Assembly (NCBI RefSeq): GCF_014302995.1
Contig: NZ_CP060295.1
Location: forward strand, 2,967,501-3,031,500
From: Variovorax sp. PAMC26660
GTDB taxonomy: Bacteria; Pseudomonadota; Gammaproteobacteria; Burkholderiales; Burkholderiaceae_C
DNA: 64,000 nucleotides
Reading direction: 5' to 3'
Below, piece after piece: positions 51,026-63,095 of this stretch; the stretch's first letter is position 1; every line of letters starts with the position of its first letter. Below the pieces are notes generated by a model that saw only the letters and a list, made by a program, of their open reading frames with translations, did no database searches and had not been told where the DNA came from. Both the position numbers and the translations under genes were made by a program.

Positions 51026-52021
51026 ATGATCGCGCCCATGATTCCGTTATCGATCCTCGACCTTTCCCCGATCATTGAGGGCAGCAATGCCGCACAGTCG
51101 TTCCGCAACTCGCTCTCGCTCGCGCAGCATGGCGAGAAGCTCGGCTACACGCGCTACTGGCTGGCGGAGCACCACGGCATGCCGGGCATCGCGAGCGCGG
51201 CCACGGCGGTGTTGCTGTCGTACGTGGGAGCGGGCACTTCGACCATCCGCATCGGCGCCGGCGGCGTGATGCTGCCGAACCATTCGCCGCTGGTGATCGC
51301 CGAGCAGTTCGGCACGCTGGAGTCGCTGTACCCGGGGCGCATCGACCTGGGCCTGGGGCGTGCGCCCGGCTCCGACCAGCGCACCGCGCGTGCGCTGCGC
51401 CGCAACCTCGAATCGGATTCCGACCAGTTCCCGCAGGACGTGATCGAGCTGATGGACTTCATGTCGAAGGCGCCGCAACAACCCGTGCGGGCCGTGCCCG
51501 GCGAGGGGCTGGAAGTGCCGGTGTGGATCCTCGGCTCCAGCACCTTCGGCGCGCAACTGGCGGCGCACCTGGGGCTGCCCTACGCCTTTGCCTCGCACTT
51601 CGCGCCGCAGCAGATCATGCAGGCCATCCAGATCTACCGCGAGACCTTCAAGCCCTCGGCGCAACTGAAAAAGCCGTACGTGATGCTGGGCTTCAACGTG
51701 TTCGCGGCCGACACCGACGAAGAGGCCGAGTTTCGCGCCACCTCGTGGCAGCAGGCCTTCGTGAACCTGCGCAGCGGCCGGCCCGGTCGCCTGCCGCCGC
51801 CGGTCGAGAACTACCGCCAGAAGGTGGGTCCGGCAGAGAACGCGCTACTCGACTCGGTGCTGTCGTGCTCTGCGGTGGGTTCGGTGGAGACGGTGAAGAA
51901 GGGCGTGGAAGCGTTCGTTGAGCGCACCGGCGCCGACGAACTCATGATCACCTCGCAGGTGTTCGACCACGCGGCCCGGCTGCGCTCCTACGAGCTGCTG
52001 GCCGGGGCGTTCAAGTCATAA
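51026..52021 (+). CDS. LLM-class flavin-dependent monooxygenase
   Basis: A 331-residue luciferase-like protein. Conserved features are [20 protein letters not shown] at about residues 47-66, [23 protein letters not shown], and [13 protein letters not shown] near residue 113. Such proteins bind reduced FMN or F420 and oxidise small substrates; many are of unknown substrate. The ATG at 51026 has no clear ribosome site; ATG at 51038 is close by. It is a single gene, convergent with an acyl-CoA ligase. Confidence 0.9.
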   Translation: MIAPMIPLSILDLSPIIEGSNAAQSFRNSLSLAQHGEKLGYTRYWLAEHHGMPGIASAATAVLLSYVGAGTSTIRIGAGGVMLPNHSPLVIAEQFGTLESLYPGRIDLGLGRAPGSDQRTARALRRNLESDSDQFPQDVIELMDFMSKAPQQPVRAVPGEGLEVPVWILGSSTFGAQLAAHLGLPYAFASHFAPQQIMQAIQIYRETFKPSAQLKKPYVMLGFNVFAADTDEEAEFRATSWQQAFVNLRSGRPGRLPPPVENYRQKVGPAENALLDSVLSCSAVGSVETVKKGVEAFVERTGADELMITSQVFDHAARLRSYELLAGAFKS

Positions 52022-52028
52022 GCAGGAG

Positions 52029-53756
<1,728 letters not shown>

Positions 53757-53934
53757 GCGTTGTCTCCGCTGTGCTGTTGCAAATCGCGCGGGCGGGTCTG
53801 TGCCGCCCTTCGAGGGCACTGTAGCGCCGGGTCTTTCCGCTGTGGCCCCTTGCCTGACATGCAGGCGACACGGGTTTTCCCGATTTCCCACACGCGGGAA
53901 GCCCTTACCCCGAGGCTGGGACAATGGCGGGCTT

Positions 53935-55038
53935 ATGGCAAAGCAACGGATCGTGGTGGGACTGAGCGGCGGAGTGGACTCCGCGGTGACCGCGCACCTG
54001 CTCAAGCAGCAGGGGCACGAGGTGGTCGGCATCTTCATGAAGAACTGGGAAGACGACGACGACAGCGAATATTGCTCGTCGAACATCGACTTCGTGGACG
54101 CCGCCAGCGTGGCCGACGTGCTGGGCATCGAGATCGAGCACGTCAACTTCGCGGCCGACTACAAGGACCGCGTGTTCGCCGAGTTCCTGCGCGAGTACAA
54201 GGCCGGCCGCACGCCGAACCCCGATGTGCTGTGCAACGCCGAGATCAAGTTCAAGGCCTTCCTCGACCATGCGATGCGCCTGGGTGCCGAGAAGATCGCC
54301 ACCGGGCACTACGCGCGCGTTCGGTTGAACGAAGCCACCGGCAAGCACGAACTGCTCAAGGGGCTCGATGCATCCAAGGACCAGAGCTACTTCCTGCACC
54401 GCCTGAACCAGGCGCAGTTGTCCAAGACGCTGTTCCCGGTCGGCGAACTGCACAAGAGCGAGGTACGCCGCATCGCGGAAGAAATCGGCCTGCCCAACGC
54501 GAAGAAGAAGGACTCGACCGGCATCTGCTTCATCGGCGAGCGGCCATTTCGCGATTTCCTGAACCGCTACATCTCCAAGGAACCGGGTCCGATCAAGGAC
54601 GACCGGGGCCGCAAGCTGGGCGAGCACCAGGGGCTGAGCTTCTACACGCTGGGCCAGCGGCAGGGGCTGGGCATCGGCGGTGTCAAGGAGAAGGGCGCGC
54701 AGCGCGGCTCGGGCGACCACTCGCCCTGGTTCGTGGCGCGCAAGGACATCGAGAAAAACACGCTCTGGGTGGTGCAGGGACACGACCATCCGTGGCTGCT
54801 GTCGTCCGCGCTGAAGGCCGACGATGCGAGCTGGGTGGCGGACGAAGCGCCCGTGCCGGGCAGCTATGGATCGAAGGCGCGCTACCGGCAGGCCGATGCG
54901 GCCTGCGACATGGGCGTCGGCGAGGCGGGCGCGGGGTTCAGCCTGCGCTTCGGCGAGCCGCAATGGGCGGTCACGCCGGGGCAGTCGGCGGTGCTCTACG
55001 ACGGCGAACGCTGCCTCGGGGGCGGCGTCATCGTCTGA
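53935..55038 (+). CDS. mnmA: tRNA-specific 2-thiouridylase MnmA
   Basis: A 367-residue MnmA, a standard length. The PP-loop [17 protein letters not shown] lies at residues 7-23. The two catalytic cysteines sit in [12 protein letters not shown] and STGICFIGE. MnmA makes the s2 modification on wobble uridine 34 of Lys, Glu and Gln tRNAs using sulfur from the IscS/Tus relay. The ATG at 53935 fits the N-terminus [13 protein letters not shown]. The gene is divergent from the acyl-CoA ligase and overlaps the convergent Nudix gene by 11 bases. Confidence 0.96.
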   Translation: MAKQRIVVGLSGGVDSAVTAHLLKQQGHEVVGIFMKNWEDDDDSEYCSSNIDFVDAASVADVLGIEIEHVNFAADYKDRVFAEFLREYKAGRTPNPDVLCNAEIKFKAFLDHAMRLGAEKIATGHYARVRLNEATGKHELLKGLDASKDQSYFLHRLNQAQLSKTLFPVGELHKSEVRRIAEEIGLPNAKKKDSTGICFIGERPFRDFLNRYISKEPGPIKDDRGRKLGEHQGLSFYTLGQRQGLGIGGVKEKGAQRGSGDHSPWFVARKDIEKNTLWVVQGHDHPWLLSSALKADDASWVADEAPVPGSYGSKARYRQADAACDMGVGEAGAGFSLRFGEPQWAVTPGQSAVLYDGERCLGGGVIV

Positions 55039-55546
55039 CCGGCGGGACCGACCGCACCGATTCGTCGATGTGGAACAGTTCGAGCGGGTAGCGCTTGCCG
55101 GCGAGGTAATCCTCGATGCATTGCAGCAGCAGCGGGCTGCGATGCCGCGCGACGCTGGCGCGAATCTCGGCCAGCGTCATCCACACGGTGCGCACGATGC
55201 CTTCGTCGAGCGCGCGGCCTTCTTCCAATGCGCCGAGCGTGCCGGTGAAGGCGAAGCGCATGTAGGTAATGTCTTCGCCCCGTTCGCCCCGTTCGGCCTG
55301 TGGCCGGGCGCGCGCCATATAGACGCCGATGAGTGCCGTTGGCGTGAAATGGTGGGCGGTTTCTTCCAGGGTCTCGCGTGCGCAGCCCTCGGCGGGGGAT
55401 TCGCCGGGGTCCAGGTGCCCCGCAGGCGTGTTGAGCTTGAGGCCATCGTCGGCATGCTCCTCGACCAGCAGGAAGCGTCCATCCCGTTCGATCACCGCGG
55501 CCACGGTGACGTTGGGTTTCCAGCGTGCGGATTTGGAAGTAGCCAT
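55028..55546 (-). CDS. Nudix hydrolase
   Basis: A 172-residue Nudix protein. The full Nudix box G-x5-E-x7-R-E-x2-E-E is present at about residues 43-65 ([20 protein letters not shown]). Position next to mnmA and the size are typical of NudJ-like phosphatases, which hydrolyse nucleoside di- or triphosphates and thiamine or prenyl diphosphates. The substrate is not evident. The end overlaps mnmA convergently by 11 bases. Confidence 0.93.
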   Translation of the reverse strand: MATSKSARWKPNVTVAAVIERDGRFLLVEEHADDGLKLNTPAGHLDPGESPAEGCARETLEETAHHFTPTALIGVYMARARPQAERGERGEDITYMRFAFTGTLGALEEGRALDEGIVRTVWMTLAEIRASVARHRSPLLLQCIEDYLAGKRYPLELFHIDESVRSVPPVRR

Positions 55547-55561
55547 TGATTGGGAGCCTGT

Positions 55562-55996
55562 CTATCGCAGCACGTAGCCGCTGAAGCGCCAGATGCGGTC
55601 GCTGTCGAGGTGGAAGCTCACGAGTTCGCGCAGGGTGTGCTCGGGTTTGCCGGTGAAGCGGGTTTCGTATTCGATGCTGACGTACTGGCCGGCCGTGTCG
55701 CCGTCGGGGTCGGTCACCACCTGGCGATTGATGGCCACCCAGGTGCGTTGCCGGGGCGCCCCGAGTGGTGCGCGGCTCCCGGCGACCTTGTCCGTGAAGT
55801 CGGCGCGCGTCACGCGCTTGCGGGCGGCGGCGGTGGCGCCGTCCCAGAGTTCGCCAGCCTTGCCCTGGTCGATCATCTGGATCGCCTGCATGCCGCCCCG
55901 GACCATGTCGCTGGCCTCGATGTCCTGCGCGGCGGCCGGACCGAACCAACTCCAAAGCAGCGCGACGGCGAGCAGCAGCCTGATCTTGCGGGGCAT
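55562..55996 (-). CDS. DUF4019-like secreted protein
   Basis: A 144-residue exported protein. The signal peptide (MPRKIRLLLAVALLWSWFG) ends after AAA near residue 25. The mature part has QAIQMIDQGKAGELWDGATAAAR and RTWVAINRQVV, followed by IEYETRFTGK, which resembles the uncharacterised DUF4019 family. ATG at 55996 has AAGGA nine bases upstream; ATG at 56005 is possible. It lies 15 bases before the Nudix gene start on the same strand. Function is unknown. Confidence 0.75.
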   Translation of the reverse strand: MPRKIRLLLAVALLWSWFGPAAAQDIEASDMVRGGMQAIQMIDQGKAGELWDGATAAARKRVTRADFTDKVAGSRAPLGAPRQRTWVAINRQVVTDPDGDTAGQYVSIEYETRFTGKPEHTLRELVSFHLDSDRIWRFSGYVLR

Positions 55997-56110
55997 TCGT
56001 CTCATTCCTTTGAGGGTCAGGGGACGCCCGAAGAGCAGTCTCCGGGCGGCAGAGCCGTTGGAGACTGTAGCGTGCAGGAGATTCCCCAAAGCTTGGGGCA
56101 CCCAGCAGGC

Positions 56111-56824
56111 CTACCGCGTGCCGGCCTTGGGGAGTGCGTCCGCCTCGATCGTTTCCAGGCGGTATCCCAGGCCATAGATGGCCAGCAGCAGGAAGCCGTT
56201 GGCGGGCCGCAGATCGAGCTTGGTTCTCAGGCGTGAGATATGGGTGTCGAGCGAGCGTGACAGTGCCTCGATGCCAAGCCCCCAGACGGCCTCGTGCAGA
56301 TGCTCCCGCGAAAGCAGCCGTCCGAGGTTCTGGAACAGGAACAGCGCGAGTTCGTACTCGCGGTTCTTCAGCTCGACCGGCGCGCCCCGGACCTTCAGCA
56401 CGCGCGAGGGCGGATAGAAGTGGTAGGGGCCGAAGACCAGTTCGGACTCGTGCTGGGCGGGGTAGGACCGGCGCAGCAAGGCCCTGACGCGCGCTTCGAG
56501 CTCGCCCGCACGGATCGGCTTGGCCATGAAGTCGTCGGCGCCGGCATTGAGGCCTTCGACCATGTCGGCTTCGTCGCGCCTGTCCGTCACGAAAAGAATG
56601 GGAAGGCGGCTCTTGAGCTCCTGCCGGATGGTCTTCACCACGTCCGGCCCCGCCATGTCGGGCAGGCTCCAGTCCAGGATAAGCAGGTCGAAGGTCTGCC
56701 GGCGCAGCGCCTGCAACAGCGCTCGTCCTTCGGTGTAGAGGTGGCACTCGTGCCCGAGCCCCACCATGGTTTGATTGATCAGCCGGAGCTGATCCGGGCC
56801 ATCGTCCAGTACGGCAATTCGCAT
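56111..56824 (-). CDS. Orphan OmpR-family response regulator
   Basis: A 237-residue two-domain response regulator. The receiver domain (about residues 1-120) has the acidic pair Asp7-Asp8, phospho-acceptor Asp51 (LILDWSLP), Thr near 80 and Lys in AKPIRAGE. The C-terminal winged helix (about 135-230) includes LKNREYELALFLFQNLGRLL and DTHISRLRTKL. No histidine kinase gene is adjacent on either side, so its partner is elsewhere. The upstream region is the AT-rich gap described next. Confidence 0.9.
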   Translation of the reverse strand: MRIAVLDDGPDQLRLINQTMVGLGHECHLYTEGRALLQALRRQTFDLLILDWSLPDMAGPDVVKTIRQELKSRLPILFVTDRRDEADMVEGLNAGADDFMAKPIRAGELEARVRALLRRSYPAQHESELVFGPYHFYPPSRVLKVRGAPVELKNREYELALFLFQNLGRLLSREHLHEAVWGLGIEALSRSLDTHISRLRTKLDLRPANGFLLLAIYGLGYRLETIEADALPKAGTR

Positions 56825-57265
56825 TCCATCCCCTTTTCCTCCCCGCGCCAGCCTCAGTGAGCTGGCGATCTAAGTGAAGTGTATCTATCTGCGACGGACG
56901 TAAGAATTGTAAATTGCAACTAATGCACGCAAATCAAGTTTTTCACGCGAGTAGTGCGGACAATTGGCGTCAATTGGATACAAATGAAGATTTTGTTGGG
57001 CAGCCGTTGGCGGAGTGTTATCAACAATTGAGTGCTGGACACGCGACATCACGCACGGTCTCGCCGGGTATGTCCCAGGCTCGCTGGCCTCCTCCGAAGG
57101 AGGCGTAAATTTTCAAATTCGCTACAAATTAGATAGCTAGATCCGTAGCATCCACCGGCGCTCCCGAGCCAGAGGGCGTGGGCATTTCGGCGACAGCAAG
57201 CCTCTGTAATCTTGCTGTAAGCTCTGCCCGCATTCCGTGTGCCCCCTTGCCCTGAGGAGATCTCT
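56825..57265. other. AT-rich non-coding gap between a response regulator and pntA
   Basis: This 441-base stretch has clearly lower GC than its neighbours between about 56870 and 57150. Short frames exist, but none has protein-like composition. Features seen are a 7-bp stem (57087-57104) and a GCTACAAATTAGATAGCTA-like segment near 57119-57137, similar to dispersed short repeats I recall from Comamonadaceae. It may be a regulatory region, a small RNA locus or a foreign remnant. Confidence 0.6.
57193..57218. promoter_or_regulatory. Inverted repeat upstream of pntA
   Basis: ACAGCAAG and its exact complement CTTGCTGT are separated by ten bases, giving a 26-base palindrome 47 bases before the pntA start. 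The spacing of half-sites is about two helical turns. It could be an operator of the transhydrogenase operon; no regulator gene is adjacent except the response regulator upstream. Confidence 0.45.
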
Positions 57266-58396
57266 ATGCTGATAGGCGTGCCTGCCGAGACACTGGCTGG
57301 CGAAACCCGAGTGGCCGTTACACCTGAAACGGTGAAAAAACTCCTGGCCTCAGGGCACACCGTTCGTGTGCAGTCGGGCGCCGGCGTCGCTGCCAGCGTG
57401 ACCGATGCGGCTTACCAGGCTGCGGGTGCAGAGATCACCGATCAGGCGGGGGCGTTGTCCGCCGACATGGTCCTCAAAGTGCGCACGCCCACCGATGCCG
57501 AAGCTGCGCTCCTGAAATCGGGCGCCGTCGTCATCGGCATGCTCAATCCTTTTGACGCCACCGGCCTGCAACGCCTGGCTGGCGCGGGCGTCGCCGGCTT
57601 CGCTCTGGAAGCCGCGCCGCGCACCACGCGGGCCCAGAGCATGGACGTCCTCTCGTCGCAAGCCAACATCGCCGGCTACAAGGCCGTGATGATCGCGGCC
57701 GACAAATACCAGCGCTTCTTCCCGATGCTCATGACCGCAGCCGGCACCGTGAAGGCTGCGCGCGTCGTCATCCTCGGCGTCGGTGTCGCCGGCCTGCAGG
57801 CCATTGCAACGGCCAAGCGCCTGGGCGCTGTCATCGAAGCCTCCGACGTGCGCCCGAGCGTCAAGGAACAGATCGAATCGCTGGGTGGCAAGTTCATCGA
57901 GGTGTCCTACGACACCGATGAGGAAAAAGAAGCCGCAGTCGGCGTCGGCGGCTATGCCAAGCCGATGCCTCCGAGCTGGCTCGCGCGCCAGCAGATCGAA
58001 GTCGCCAAGCGCGTGGCGCTGGCCGACATCGTCATCAGCACCGCGCTCATTCCCGGCCGCGCCGCGCCGACGCTCATCACCGAGGACATGGTCAAGGCCA
58101 TGAAGCCGGGCTCGGTGATCGTCGACATTGCCGCTGGCAAGGGCCCCGACGGCGTGGGCGGCAACTGCCCGCTGTCGGAAGCCGACAAGACCGTGGTCAA
58201 GCATGGTGTGACCATCGTGGGCGAAACGAATCTCGCGGCGCTCGTGGCGGCCGATGCCTCGGCGCTCTATGCGCGCAACGTGCTCGACTTCCTCAAGCTG
58301 ATCGTCACCAAGGAGGGCGCGCTGAAGATCGACCTCGAGGACGACATCGTCGCTGCCTGCCGCGTCACGCAAGACGGCCAGGTCACCCGTAAATAA
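57266..58396 (+). CDS. pntAA: NAD(P) transhydrogenase subunit alpha part 1 (PntA1)
   Basis: A 376-residue NAD(H)-binding domain I of proton-translocating transhydrogenase, which moves hydride between NADH and NADP. The N-terminus [20 protein letters not shown], the [18 protein letters not shown] dinucleotide fold (about residues 173-190) and the [13 protein letters not shown] region are typical. GAGGAGA precedes the ATG at 57266. The alpha subunit is split into two genes, as in many alphaproteobacteria and betaproteobacteria. Confidence 0.95.
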   Translation: MLIGVPAETLAGETRVAVTPETVKKLLASGHTVRVQSGAGVAASVTDAAYQAAGAEITDQAGALSADMVLKVRTPTDAEAALLKSGAVVIGMLNPFDATGLQRLAGAGVAGFALEAAPRTTRAQSMDVLSSQANIAGYKAVMIAADKYQRFFPMLMTAAGTVKAARVVILGVGVAGLQAIATAKRLGAVIEASDVRPSVKEQIESLGGKFIEVSYDTDEEKEAAVGVGGYAKPMPPSWLARQQIEVAKRVALADIVISTALIPGRAAPTLITEDMVKAMKPGSVIVDIAAGKGPDGVGGNCPLSEADKTVVKHGVTIVGETNLAALVAADASALYARNVLDFLKLIVTKEGALKIDLEDDIVAACRVTQDGQVTRK

Positions 58397-58430
58397 GCGA
58401 ACAAGCGAAAACGCGAGGAGCACAAGCGCC

Positions 58431-58760
58431 ATGGATCCCGTTTCCCATACCGTCATCAACCTGATCATCTTCGTGCTGGCCATCTACGTCGGCTACCACG
58501 TGGTCTGGACCGTCACCCCCGCGCTGCACACGCCGCTGATGGCGGTGACCAACGCGATCTCCGCCATCGTCATCGTGGGTGCCATGCTGGCGGCCGCGCT
58601 CACCACCACGCCGCTGGGCAAGACCATGGGCGTGCTGGCCGTGGCGCTGGCGGCGGTGAACGTCTTCGGCGGCTTCCTGGTCACCCGGCGGATGCTGGAG
58701 ATGTTCAAGAAGAAGGAAAAGAAGGCTGCACCGAAGGCAGAAGAGGGAGTCGCCAAGTGA
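58431..58760 (+). CDS. pntAB: NAD(P) transhydrogenase subunit alpha part 2 (PntA2)
   Basis: A 109-residue membrane component with three transmembrane segments (about residues 7-25, 35-57, 62-82) and a basic Lys-rich tail ([11 protein letters not shown]). It is the hydrophobic half of the split alpha subunit. The ATG at 58431 has GAGGAG upstream. Its stop overlaps the pntB start (GTGA), so the operon is tightly coupled. Confidence 0.93.
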   Translation: MDPVSHTVINLIIFVLAIYVGYHVVWTVTPALHTPLMAVTNAISAIVIVGAMLAAALTTTPLGKTMGVLAVALAAVNVFGGFLVTRRMLEMFKKKEKKAAPKAEEGVAK

Positions 58761-60256
58761 GCATGAACCTCGTCACGCTGCTGTACCTCGTTGCCAGCGT
58801 CTGCTTCATCCAGGCCCTCAAGGGCCTGAGCCATCCCACCACCTCGATCCGCGGCAACCTCTTCGGCATGACCGGCATGGCGATCGCCGTGCTGACGACC
58901 ATCGCGCTGATCCACGGACTGACGCGTTCGCTCAACGTCGACTTCGGCACCGGCATCGCCTATGTGCTGGCCGCCGTGGTGGTCGGTGGCGGCCTGGGTG
59001 CCTTCATGGCCAACAAGGTCGAGATGACCAAGATGCCCGAGCTGGTCGCCTTCATGCACAGCATGATCGGCCTGGCGGCGGTGTTCATCGGCGTGGCCGC
59101 CGTGGCCGAGCCCTGGGCCTTCGGCATCACCGCCCAGCCGGTGGCCGCGCTGATCGGTGCCGTCACGCCCGATGGCGCCGTCCTGCTGGACGGCTTCGTG
59201 CGCTACGGCATTCCCTACGGCAACCGGCTCGAACTGTTCCTGGGCGCGGCCATTGGCGCTGTCACCTTCAGCGGCTCGGTCATCGCCTTCGGCAAGTTGT
59301 CGGGCAAGTACAAGTTCCGCTTGTTCCAGGGCGCGCCGGTGCAGTTCAAGGGCCAGCACATGCTGAACCTGGTGCTCGGCCTGCTGACCGTGGCACTCGG
59401 CCTGCTGTTCGTTGCAACCGAAAGCTGGACCGCCTTCTTCGCGATGCTGGCGCTGGCCTTCGTGATGGGCGTGCTCATCATCATCCCGATCGGCGGCGCG
59501 GACATGCCGGTGGTGGTGTCGATGCTCAACAGCTACTCGGGTTGGGCGGCAGCGGGCATTGGCTTCAGCCTGAACAATGCGATGCTGATCGTGGCCGGTT
59601 CGCTGGTGGGCAGCTCGGGTGCGATCCTGAGCTACATCATGTGCAAGGCGATGAACCGCTCGTTCTTCAATGTGATCCTGGGCGGCTTCGGCGGCGAGGC
59701 GGCCACGGCCACCAGCGGTGCCAAGGAGCAGCGCCCGGTGAAGACCGGCAGCGCCGACGATGCGGCCTTCGTGCTGGGCAATGCCGAGACCGTGATCATC
59801 GTGCCGGGCTATGGCCTTGCCGTGGCACGCGCGCAGCACGCGGTGAAGGAGCTGGCGCAAAAGCTCACCGACAAGGGCATCACCGTCAAGTACGCGATTC
59901 ACCCGGTGGCGGGCCGCATGCCTGGCCACATGAACGTGCTGCTGGCCGAAGCCGAAGTGCCCTACGACCAGGTGTTCGAGATGGAGGACATCAACGGCGA
60001 GTTCGGCCAGGCCGACGTGGCCATCATCCTGGGTGCCAACGACGTGGTGAACCCGGCCGCCCACACCAAGGGCAGCCCGATCTACGGCATGCCCATTCTG
60101 GAGGCCTACAAGGCCAAGACCGTGATCGTGAACAAGCGCTCCATGGCCGCGGGTTATGCCGGCCTGGACAACGAGCTCTTCTACATGGACAAGACCATGA
60201 TGGTTTTTGGCGATGCCAAGAAAGTAGTAGAAGATATGGGCAAGGCCATCGAATAG
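58757..60256 (+). CDS. pntB: NAD(P) transhydrogenase subunit beta (PntB)
   Basis: A 499-residue subunit with a hydrophobic N-terminal half of about eight to nine spans and a C-terminal NADP-binding domain III (about residues 315-499; [45 protein letters not shown]). Together the three proteins couple proton entry to NADPH formation. The GTG at 58757 overlaps the preceding stop; ATG at 58763 is an alternative start. Confidence 0.95.
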   Translation: MSMNLVTLLYLVASVCFIQALKGLSHPTTSIRGNLFGMTGMAIAVLTTIALIHGLTRSLNVDFGTGIAYVLAAVVVGGGLGAFMANKVEMTKMPELVAFMHSMIGLAAVFIGVAAVAEPWAFGITAQPVAALIGAVTPDGAVLLDGFVRYGIPYGNRLELFLGAAIGAVTFSGSVIAFGKLSGKYKFRLFQGAPVQFKGQHMLNLVLGLLTVALGLLFVATESWTAFFAMLALAFVMGVLIIIPIGGADMPVVVSMLNSYSGWAAAGIGFSLNNAMLIVAGSLVGSSGAILSYIMCKAMNRSFFNVILGGFGGEAATATSGAKEQRPVKTGSADDAAFVLGNAETVIIVPGYGLAVARAQHAVKELAQKLTDKGITVKYAIHPVAGRMPGHMNVLLAEAEVPYDQVFEMEDINGEFGQADVAIILGANDVVNPAAHTKGSPIYGMPILEAYKAKTVIVNKRSMAAGYAGLDNELFYMDKTMMVFGDAKKVVEDMGKAIE

Positions 60257-60294
60257 GCCGAAGGTGCGTGCCCGCGATGCGGGCGAGTTCCTGG

Positions 60295-60325
60295 CGGCGC
60301 CACTTCGTGCGCCGTTTTCGTTTTC
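60295..60325 (+). terminator. Rho-independent terminator after the pnt operon
   Basis: A GC stem (CGGCGC with GCGCCG) closes a CACTTCGT loop that can pair further, and is followed by TTTTCGTTTTC. It lies 39 bases after pntB and 31 bases before the next start codon. It would separate pnt from the acyl-CoA ligase gene. Confidence 0.75.
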
Positions 60326-60355
60326 AACTGTCCGACTCCCGGAGGAGACAAATCC

Positions 60356-62035
60356 ATGACCGACCGTCCCTGGCTCAGCAGCTACCCGCAGGGTGTGCCC
60401 GCCGATATCGATGCCTCGCAGTACCCCTCGCTGGTTGCGCTCATGGAAGAGAGCTTCAAGAAGTACGCCGACCGCACGGCCTACAGCTTCATGGGCAAGG
60501 ACATCAGCTACGCCGAGACCGACAAGCAGAGCAAGGCCTTCGCGGGCTATCTTCAGGGGCTCGGCCTGGTCAAGGGCGACCGCGTCGCCGCGATGATGCC
60601 CAACTGCCCGCAGTACCCGATCGCGGTGGCGGGCATCCTGCGCGCCGGTTTGATCCTGGTCAACGTGAACCCGCTGTACACGCCGCGCGAACTCGAGCAC
60701 CAGCTCAAGGACTCGGGCGCCAAGGCCATCATCATCATGGAGAACTTCGGCACCACGCTGCAGCAATGCATCGCGGCCACGCCGATCAAGCACATCGTGC
60801 TGGCCTCCGTGGGCGACCGCCTCGGCTTCCTCAAGGGCGCGCTCGTCAACTACGTGGTGCGCAACGTCAAGAAGCTCGTGCCGCACTTCAGTCTGCCGGG
60901 CGCGGTGCGCTTCAACGACGCGCTCGACAAGGGCGCCAGCCGCACGCCGCAGCCCGTGGTCATCGGCCCGGACGACGTGGCCGTGCTGCAGTACACCGGC
61001 GGCACCACGGGCGTGTCGAAGGGCGCCGTGCTGCTGCATCGCAACGTGATCGCTAACGTGCTGCAGTCCGAAGCCTGGAACGGCCCGGCCATGGACAAGG
61101 TGCCAGCCAACGAACAGCCCACCAGCGTGTGCGCGCTGCCGCTGTATCACATCTTCGCGTTCACGGTCGGCATGATGCTGAACATGCGCACGGGCGGCAA
61201 GCTGATCCTGATCCCGAATCCGCGCGACATCGCAGGCGTGCTCAAGGAGCTGTCCAAGCACACGATCCACAGCCTCCCGGCCGTCAACACGCTGTTCAAC
61301 GGGCTGGCGAACCACCCCGACTTCAACACCGTCAACTGGAAGAACCTGAAGATCTCGGTGGGTGGCGGCATGGCCGTGCAGGCCGCGGTGGCCAAGCTCT
61401 GGCTCGAGAAAACCGGCTGCCCGATCTGCGAAGGCTATGGCCTGTCGGAGACCTCGCCGTCGACCACCTGCAACCCGACCAACAGCACCGCCTACACCGG
61501 CACCATCGGCCTGCCGCTGCCGAACACCTGGCTCAAGCTGCTCGACGACGAAGGCAACGAAGTGCCGATGGGCGAGCGCGGCGAAATCGCAATCAAGGGT
61601 CCGCAGGTGATGGCCGGCTACTGGCAGCGCCCCGACGAAACCGCGAAGGTCATGACGCCCGACGGCTACTTCAAGAGCGGCGACATCGGCGTGGTCGACG
61701 AGCGCGGCTACTTCAAGGTGGTCGACCGCAAGAAGGACATGATCCTGGTCTCGGGCTTCAACGTGTACCCGAACGAGATCGAAGACGTGGTTGCACTGAT
61801 TCCGGGCGTGCTCGAATGCGCGGCCGTCGGCATACCCGACGAGAAGACCGGCGAAGCCGTGAAGCTCGTGATCGTCAAGAAAGATCCCTCGCTCACCGAA
61901 GCACAAGTGCGCGAATACTGCAGAGCAAACCTTACGGGTTACAAGCAGCCGCGAATCGTAGAGTTTCGTACCGACATGCCGAAGACACCGGTCGGCAAGA
62001 TCCTTCGCCGCGAGCTGCGAGACACGAAGAAGTAA
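60356..62035 (+). CDS. Long-chain fatty acid-CoA ligase (FadD-like)
   Basis: A 559-residue acyl-CoA synthetase. It has the AMP-binding motif YTGGTTGVSKGA at about residues 212-222, CEGYGLSETSPSTTCNPTN in the middle, and DGYFKSGDIGVVDERGYFKVVDRKKDM, with the catalytic Lys in KTPVGKILRRELR at the end. It activates long-chain fatty acids for oxidation or lipid synthesis. GGAGGAGA precedes the ATG at 60356. It is distinct from the ligase at 52029, sharing only family motifs. Confidence 0.93.
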   Translation: MTDRPWLSSYPQGVPADIDASQYPSLVALMEESFKKYADRTAYSFMGKDISYAETDKQSKAFAGYLQGLGLVKGDRVAAMMPNCPQYPIAVAGILRAGLILVNVNPLYTPRELEHQLKDSGAKAIIIMENFGTTLQQCIAATPIKHIVLASVGDRLGFLKGALVNYVVRNVKKLVPHFSLPGAVRFNDALDKGASRTPQPVVIGPDDVAVLQYTGGTTGVSKGAVLLHRNVIANVLQSEAWNGPAMDKVPANEQPTSVCALPLYHIFAFTVGMMLNMRTGGKLILIPNPRDIAGVLKELSKHTIHSLPAVNTLFNGLANHPDFNTVNWKNLKISVGGGMAVQAAVAKLWLEKTGCPICEGYGLSETSPSTTCNPTNSTAYTGTIGLPLPNTWLKLLDDEGNEVPMGERGEIAIKGPQVMAGYWQRPDETAKVMTPDGYFKSGDIGVVDERGYFKVVDRKKDMILVSGFNVYPNEIEDVVALIPGVLECAAVGIPDEKTGEAVKLVIVKKDPSLTEAQVREYCRANLTGYKQPRIVEFRTDMPKTPVGKILRRELRDTKK

Positions 62036-62086
62036 GGGTTCGGCCCGGGTAGGGCCACGGCATCGATCTTGCATATTCGCGGGTCG

Positions 62087-63091
62087 ATGTTTCGATTCAT
62101 TCTGACCCGTGTGAGCTTGCTGGTGCCGACCTTCATCGGCATGACACTGCTCGCCTTCTTTCTCATCCGGCTCGTGCCGGGTGATCCCATTGAAACCATG
62201 GCTGGCGAGCGCGGGATCGATCCCGCACGCCATGCCGAGCTGCGCACCGCCTACGGCTTCGACAAGCCGGTGATCGTGCAGTACGGCATCTACATCGGCC
62301 GCGTGCTGCATGGCGACCTGGGCAAGTCGCTGATCACGCAGGACACGGTGATGAGCGAGTTCCTCGCGCTCTTCCCGGCCACGGTCGAGCTCGCGGTCTG
62401 CGCCATTCTTTTCGCGCTGCTGCTCGGGTTGCCGGCCGGCATCCTCGCGGCGGTGCGGCGCAATTCCATCTTCGATCACGGCGTCATGGCCACATCGCTG
62501 ACCGGCTACTCGATGCCGATCTTCTGGTGGGGGCTGCTGCTGATCCTGTTCTTCTCGGTGCAGCTCGGATGGACGCCGGTGTCGGGGCGCATCGCGGTGC
62601 AGTACTTCATCGAGCCCGAAACCGGCTTCCTGCTGATCGATTCGCTGCGCGCGGGCGACATCGATGCCTTCTGGTCGGCGCTGCATCACCTGATTCTTCC
62701 GGCCATCGTGCTGGGCACCGTGCCGCTCGCCGTCATTGCGCGCATGACACGCTCGGCCATGCTCGAAGTGCTCGGCGAAGACTACATCCGCACCGCGCGC
62801 GCCAAGGGTCTGTCGCGCTTTCGCGTGGTCGGGCTGCATGCGCTGCGCAATGCGCTGATCCCGGTCGTCACTGTCATCGGGCTGCAGGTGGGCGTGCTGT
62901 TCACCGGCGCGATCCTCACCGAGACCATCTTCTCCTGGCCCGGTGTCGGCAAGTGGCTCATCGAGGCCATTGGCCGCCGCGACTATCCGGTGCTGCAGGG
63001 CGGCATGCTGCTGCTCGGGGCCATCGTGATGATCGTCAACCTGCTCGTCGACGTGATGTACGGCGTCATCAACCCGCGCATCCGGCGCTGA
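62087..63091 (+). CDS. ABC transporter permease, DppB/OppB family
   Basis: A 334-residue peptide/nickel-type permease with about six spans. The N-terminus MFRFILTRVSLLVPTFIGMT and the coupling loop EVLGEDYIRTARAKGLSRF are typical. The ATG at 62087 is chosen; a TTG at 62069 in the same frame is weaker. It pairs with the DppC-like permease encoded five bases after its stop. The ATPases and the binding protein are not in the window and probably follow. Confidence 0.93.
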   Translation: MFRFILTRVSLLVPTFIGMTLLAFFLIRLVPGDPIETMAGERGIDPARHAELRTAYGFDKPVIVQYGIYIGRVLHGDLGKSLITQDTVMSEFLALFPATVELAVCAILFALLLGLPAGILAAVRRNSIFDHGVMATSLTGYSMPIFWWGLLLILFFSVQLGWTPVSGRIAVQYFIEPETGFLLIDSLRAGDIDAFWSALHHLILPAIVLGTVPLAVIARMTRSAMLEVLGEDYIRTARAKGLSRFRVVGLHALRNALIPVVTVIGLQVGVLFTGAILTETIFSWPGVGKWLIEAIGRRDYPVLQGGMLLLGAIVMIVNLLVDVMYGVINPRIRR

Positions 63092-63095
63092 ACAC

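Noticed and set aside
57087..57104. Perfect 7-bp stem as a possible intrinsic terminator
   Set aside because: The following bases are only GTAAATTTTC, so the T-run is weak and delayed; kept only as a structural feature of the gap.
56914..57108. 64-codon open frame in the AT-rich gap
   Set aside because: No ribosome site, no conserved-looking motif, and it runs into the stem at 57087-57104.
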